From NCBI GenBank assembly GCA_024653645.1, contig JANLHK010000059.1:1-8166 (forward strand): a stretch of 8,166 nt of DNA, written 5' to 3'. The notes under the pieces are model-generated. The model did not search any database, was not told where the DNA came from, and worked only from the letters and a program-made list of their open reading frames with translations. The stretch's first letter is position 1, and each line of letters starts with the position of its first letter. Origin of the DNA: Candidatus Roizmanbacteria bacterium. GTDB lineage: Bacteria > Patescibacteriota > Microgenomatia > UBA1406. Below are positions 5,188-8,166 of the stretch, piece by piece. Both the position numbers and the translations under genes were made by a program.

Positions 5188-6413
5188 ACTAGTATCTTTT
5201 CTGCCTTTTCAATACCTACTAACAACCGTTCAATATCATCAGTCGTCGTATATATTGATGTTGATGCTCGCGTACTGGCCACAATTCCCTCGTGCGTATG
5301 CAGTGGCATGGCACAATGATGGCCAGCACGCACACAAACATCATCTTGAGACAGTATATCACCCAAGTCGTGAGGATGAATGCGGTCGTGCACAAAACTC
5401 ACTAATCCTACCCGCTTTGATGGGTCCAATGAACCCAATATTCGTATGTGTTTAAACCGTGCTAGTCCTGCCAGTGCTTGCTTAATCATTTTCTGGGTGT
5501 GTTGATGGGCATTCTTCACACCAACCTTAGTTATATACTCTATAGCTGCTGCCAGACCGATGGCTCCCGCAATATGCGGTGTGCCCGCTTCAAAGCGATG
5601 GGGGAGTTTCGCAAACGTGCTTTCGGTCACTGAGACCCGTTCTATCATGTCACCTCCATACATAAACGGTTCCATTTCTTCTAATATTGTTTTCTTGCCC
5701 CATAAGACACCGATACCCGTGGGTCCAAACAACTTATGGCCCGAAAATGCCAGAAAATCACAGCCCAATTCGGCCACATTTACCGGGAACGTTGTCACCG
5801 CCTGGGCCGCATCCACCACCACTATCGTGTTTGGGTTTTTCTGCTTTATTTTCTTGGTTATCGCAGCGATATCATTCACGCTTCCCAATACATTGGACAC
5901 CCAAAACAGCGCAACTAGTACCGTATCTTTGGTGACTACCTTGTCAATTGATGCCTCATCATGTAGCTGTACTCTTCCGTCTGAATCACAGGGAACTACT
6001 AAAAACTCCGCTCCATTTTTTTGCGTGATTTGCTGCCACGGGACGAAATTGGCATGGTGTTCTGCCATTGAAACAACCACTCGCTTCCCTTTTTGTATGA
6101 TGCGCTTACCCAAACTATATGCCAATACATTCAATGATTCCGTGGCGTTCCTGGTAAAAATAACCGTATCAGAGCTGGGAGCTCCGATAAAGTGCGCCAC
6201 CACCTCTCGTGCACGCTCATACTCAGCCGTCGCACGCTCTGATAACGAATACAGCCCGCGAAATACATTAGCGCTGTAGGTGCGATAATACCCGTCAAGA
6301 GCGTCCAGAACCACCCGGGGCTTTAATGCAGTCGCTGATGAGTCAAGATAGGCAATATGCGGATATTCCTGATACAGCGGAAAGTCTGCTCTAATGGTGT
6401 TGGGGTTCAGCAT
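5184..6413 (-). CDS. sufS: Cysteine desulfurase, SufS/CsdA type (group II)
   Basis: This 409-residue PLP enzyme removes sulfur from L-cysteine as an enzyme-bound persulfide, for iron-sulfur cluster assembly and possibly tRNA thiolation. Visible features, numbered from the chosen ATG, are the N-terminal DFPLYQ and YLDSSATALKP, the cofactor-stacking His119 in AEHHANF, Asp201 and Gln204 in VVVDAAQA, and the PLP lysine Lys227 in FSGHKLFGPTGIG. RFEAGTPHIAGAIGL follows at about 273-287, then the persulfide Cys367 in RAGHHCAMPLH and Arg382 in TRAS. Spacing and length fit the family (E. coli SufS has 406 residues, Lys226 and Cys364). A longer frame from TTG at 6461 overlaps the upstream gene and adds 16 residues that do not look like the family; the ATG at 6413 is seven bases after the PBP stop and is preferred. 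No SufBCD, SufE or SufU gene is in the window. Confidence 0.93.
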   Translation of the reverse strand: MLNPNTIRADFPLYQEYPHIAYLDSSATALKPRVVLDALDGYYRTYSANVFRGLYSLSERATAEYERAREVVAHFIGAPSSDTVIFTRNATESLNVLAYSLGKRIIQKGKRVVVSMAEHHANFVPWQQITQKNGAEFLVVPCDSDGRVQLHDEASIDKVVTKDTVLVALFWVSNVLGSVNDIAAITKKIKQKNPNTIVVVDAAQAVTTFPVNVAELGCDFLAFSGHKLFGPTGIGVLWGKKTILEEMEPFMYGGDMIERVSVTESTFAKLPHRFEAGTPHIAGAIGLAAAIEYITKVGVKNAHQHTQKMIKQALAGLARFKHIRILGSLDPSKRVGLVSFVHDRIHPHDLGDILSQDDVCVRAGHHCAMPLHTHEGIVASTRASTSIYTTTDDIERLLVGIEKAEKILV

Positions 6414-6420
6414 AGTTGGT

Positions 6421-8166
6421 TTATTGCACCACGAAATTCTCTCCTTCGTGATTACAGTCAAGACAGTATTGAGAGAATGGATCGCGCAGCACTTGTTTTT
6501 CCTTCATTTCAATATTAGGGTCTTCTGGCTTTGCCGCCTTATCATTATCTTTGCTCACCGGAATTTGCTGCTTCAGGTTTCCACCCTCTTTGGGCTCCGT
6601 GCCGCGTATAAAGTACTCAAAGCGCGTCGGGCACGATTTGGCTCCGTCACCTCCTACGCTCGGACGCATACCTGAGATGGTGCATACTTCTATGCCAACA
6701 ATGGAATCCGGTTTTTTTGGCCATAAGTCAGGCTGTTTTTTAAGCAGATACTGCATAACCCGATTCCAAATAGGTGCAGCTCCGGTAACGCCTGACGTGA
6801 CGCCAGGACGCATCGGGGTATTGTCATTATTACCCACCCACACGAGCGTTAAGTAATTAGGCGTATACCCGACGGTCCAGTTATCTTTCAAATCATCCGT
6901 AGTACCCGTTTTAACCGATACCGCCTCATGCCCCGGAACGCGTAAGTATGAGCTGGTACCAAAGGAGGCCGAACGGGCAAAGTTATCCAATAGAATATGG
7001 GAAATCAAAAATGCCGTTTCTTTACTCACTCCTCGCTTGCCTTGGATGTACAAAAAATCAGGATATCCGAGGGGTTTTTTGATAACTTCCTTCACATAGT
7101 TTTTATCCTTATATTCATACAGCACTTCCCCATCGCGCGACTCAACTTTGAGCACTGCCACTAAGCTTTTGTTGATGCCTTGATTGGGAAACATGGAGTA
7201 GGCTTCAGCAAACTCGGTCATGCGCACCTCTCCACCTCCCAGGGTCAGTGACAGTCCATAGTTTGCAGGGTCCTGGAATGACTTAATGCCTACGGCTGAG
7301 GCCGAAGCAACAAAATCAGGTACGGTATTCAGCGCCAACATCTTAACTGCTGGTATATTGTACGAGTTAGCCAGGGCAAACCGTAACTGTACCGGGCCAT
7401 GAAAACTTCCGTCATAATTTTTGGGACAATACGCCTTTTGTCCGGCGACCATAAAGCAGGTAGGAACATCTAAAAACATCGTTGCAGGTGTCACTATCTT
7501 GCGATCAATACCAACGGCATAGTTAATGGGCTTTATCGAACTTCCTGGTTGTCGAAGGGCGGTGGTTACATTGAAGGCACCAAACGATCCATCAAAAAAG
7601 TTACGGGAACCAACCATAGCAAGAATCTCTCCGGTACTGGGACGGGTAACCAGAACCGCACCGTTGCCAACGTCATAGCCTTTGAGGGATTCAAGCTCCT
7701 CAGAGAGGATCTTTTGAGCAGAGGCTTGAAGAGAGAAGTCAAGGGTGGTGTAGACCCGGAGTCCTCCTTCCTGTACCCGGCGTTCTCCATACTCTTTTTC
7801 AAGCAGAGACTTTACATAGAAGACAAAGTGGGGAGCCAGAATCGTGTTACCGGGTGAGTTAAAGGTCAGCTTAGTGTTTTTTGCTTTTTGGTATTGCTCT
7901 GGCGTGATGTAGTGGTCATCCAGCATACGCTTTAACACCTCATGCTGACGGGAGTATGCTCCTTGAGGGTTCACATAGGGAGAATACAGAGAAGGAGCCT
8001 GGGGGAGTCCGGCAAGAAGGGCTGCTTGGGGCAGGGTGAGCTTGCTGGCATGTTTACCAAAGTACAGCTGACTAGCCTCTTCAATACCCCAGGCGGTACC
8101 GCCATAGGGGACCTGATTGAGGTACATCTCAAGGATCTGGTCTTTGGAGTACTTGCGCTCTACCAT
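6421..8166 (-). CDS. Class A penicillin-binding protein (transglycosylase/transpeptidase), 5' end missing
   Basis: The visible 581 residues are the larger part of a bifunctional peptidoglycan synthase acting outside the cytoplasmic membrane. Residues 1-60 are the end of a family 51 glycosyltransferase (ERKYSKDQILEMYLNQVPYGG, then ASQLYFGK). A linker follows, then the transpeptidase from about 165 with the active-site motifs S209-S-I-K212, S268-Y-N270 and K419-T-G421. A C-terminal tail (about 488-581) has the family's Cys495/Cys512 pair and ends with a C568-x2-C571 motif. The ATG at the window edge is an internal methionine: the membrane anchor and the catalytic-Glu region of the glycosyltransferase lie beyond the edge, so this is a partial gene and not a truncated protein. 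It is PBP1A/2A-like. The stop is seven bases before the sufS ATG, making it the upstream member of the PBP-sufS-ferredoxin run. Confidence 0.95.
   Translation of the reverse strand: MVERKYSKDQILEMYLNQVPYGGTAWGIEEASQLYFGKHASKLTLPQAALLAGLPQAPSLYSPYVNPQGAYSRQHEVLKRMLDDHYITPEQYQKAKNTKLTFNSPGNTILAPHFVFYVKSLLEKEYGERRVQEGGLRVYTTLDFSLQASAQKILSEELESLKGYDVGNGAVLVTRPSTGEILAMVGSRNFFDGSFGAFNVTTALRQPGSSIKPINYAVGIDRKIVTPATMFLDVPTCFMVAGQKAYCPKNYDGSFHGPVQLRFALANSYNIPAVKMLALNTVPDFVASASAVGIKSFQDPANYGLSLTLGGGEVRMTEFAEAYSMFPNQGINKSLVAVLKVESRDGEVLYEYKDKNYVKEVIKKPLGYPDFLYIQGKRGVSKETAFLISHILLDNFARSASFGTSSYLRVPGHEAVSVKTGTTDDLKDNWTVGYTPNYLTLVWVGNNDNTPMRPGVTSGVTGAAPIWNRVMQYLLKKQPDLWPKKPDSIVGIEVCTISGMRPSVGGDGAKSCPTRFEYFIRGTEPKEGGNLKQQIPVSKDNDKAAKPEDPNIEMKEKQVLRDPFSQYCLDCNHEGENFVVQ

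Noticed and set aside
5560..6279. 239-codon open frame on the plus strand opposite sufS
   Set aside because: It is antisense to a clearly conserved enzyme gene, its Ser/Thr-rich translation has no recognisable domain, and it is explained by codon bias of the real gene.
6414..6461. TTG start at 6461 extending sufS by 16 residues into the penicillin-binding protein gene
   Set aside because: The extra residues are unlike SufS N-termini, and an ATG lies seven bases after the upstream stop.
1..8166. CRISPR array, insertion sequence or long tandem repeat
   Set aside because: No regularly spaced repeats, transposase-like frame or long terminal inverted repeats were seen.

Overview
The window looks like a compact piece of a Candidate Phyla Radiation (Patescibacteria) chromosome. 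This is an inference from three things: the style of the class A penicillin-binding protein, the very tight gene packing, and the near absence of Shine-Dalgarno sequences. No phylogenetic marker is present to fix the lineage. UGA is used as an ordinary stop (end of sufS), so there is no sign of the UGA=Gly recoding found in some CPR lineages. No gap between genes exceeds about 110 bases.

Left side. The first 91 bases hold the N-terminus of a membrane-anchored protein on the minus strand, cut by the window edge. It diverges from an isoprenylcysteine-methyltransferase-like membrane protein (146-688). The spacer holds two outward-facing extended -10 promoters. Next come tRNA-Lys(UUU) (722-793) with its own extended -10 promoter, an unrecognised 132-residue protein whose ATG lies five bases after the tRNA, and a ParB/sulfiredoxin-fold-like protein (1213-1605). 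In the lines sampled, these last two genes are lower in GC than lon.

Right side, all on the minus strand, read from right to left. A class A penicillin-binding protein (5' end off the window), a SufS-type cysteine desulfurase and a small three-cysteine ferredoxin form a tightly coupled run: 7-base spacing, then an ATGA overlap. A second unit follows: Lon protease and, 3 bases after its stop, a protein carrying a sigma-70 region 4 helix-turn-helix flanked by two RNA-polymerase-alpha-CTD-like helical segments. This unit converges on the ParB-like gene with an 11-base tail-to-tail overlap.

The most interesting signal is in the lon promoter (4882-4915): near-consensus -35 and extended -10 boxes with 17-base spacing, placed so that the transcript would start one base before the lon ATG. 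Across the -10 lies an inverted repeat matching the HrcA operator CIRCE at 14 of 18 arm bases with the exact 9-base spacer. This predicts a heat-inducible, HrcA-repressed, leaderless lon transcript that also carries the region-4 protein. The gene at 146 has the same -10-to-ATG geometry, so leaderless initiation may be general in this genome.
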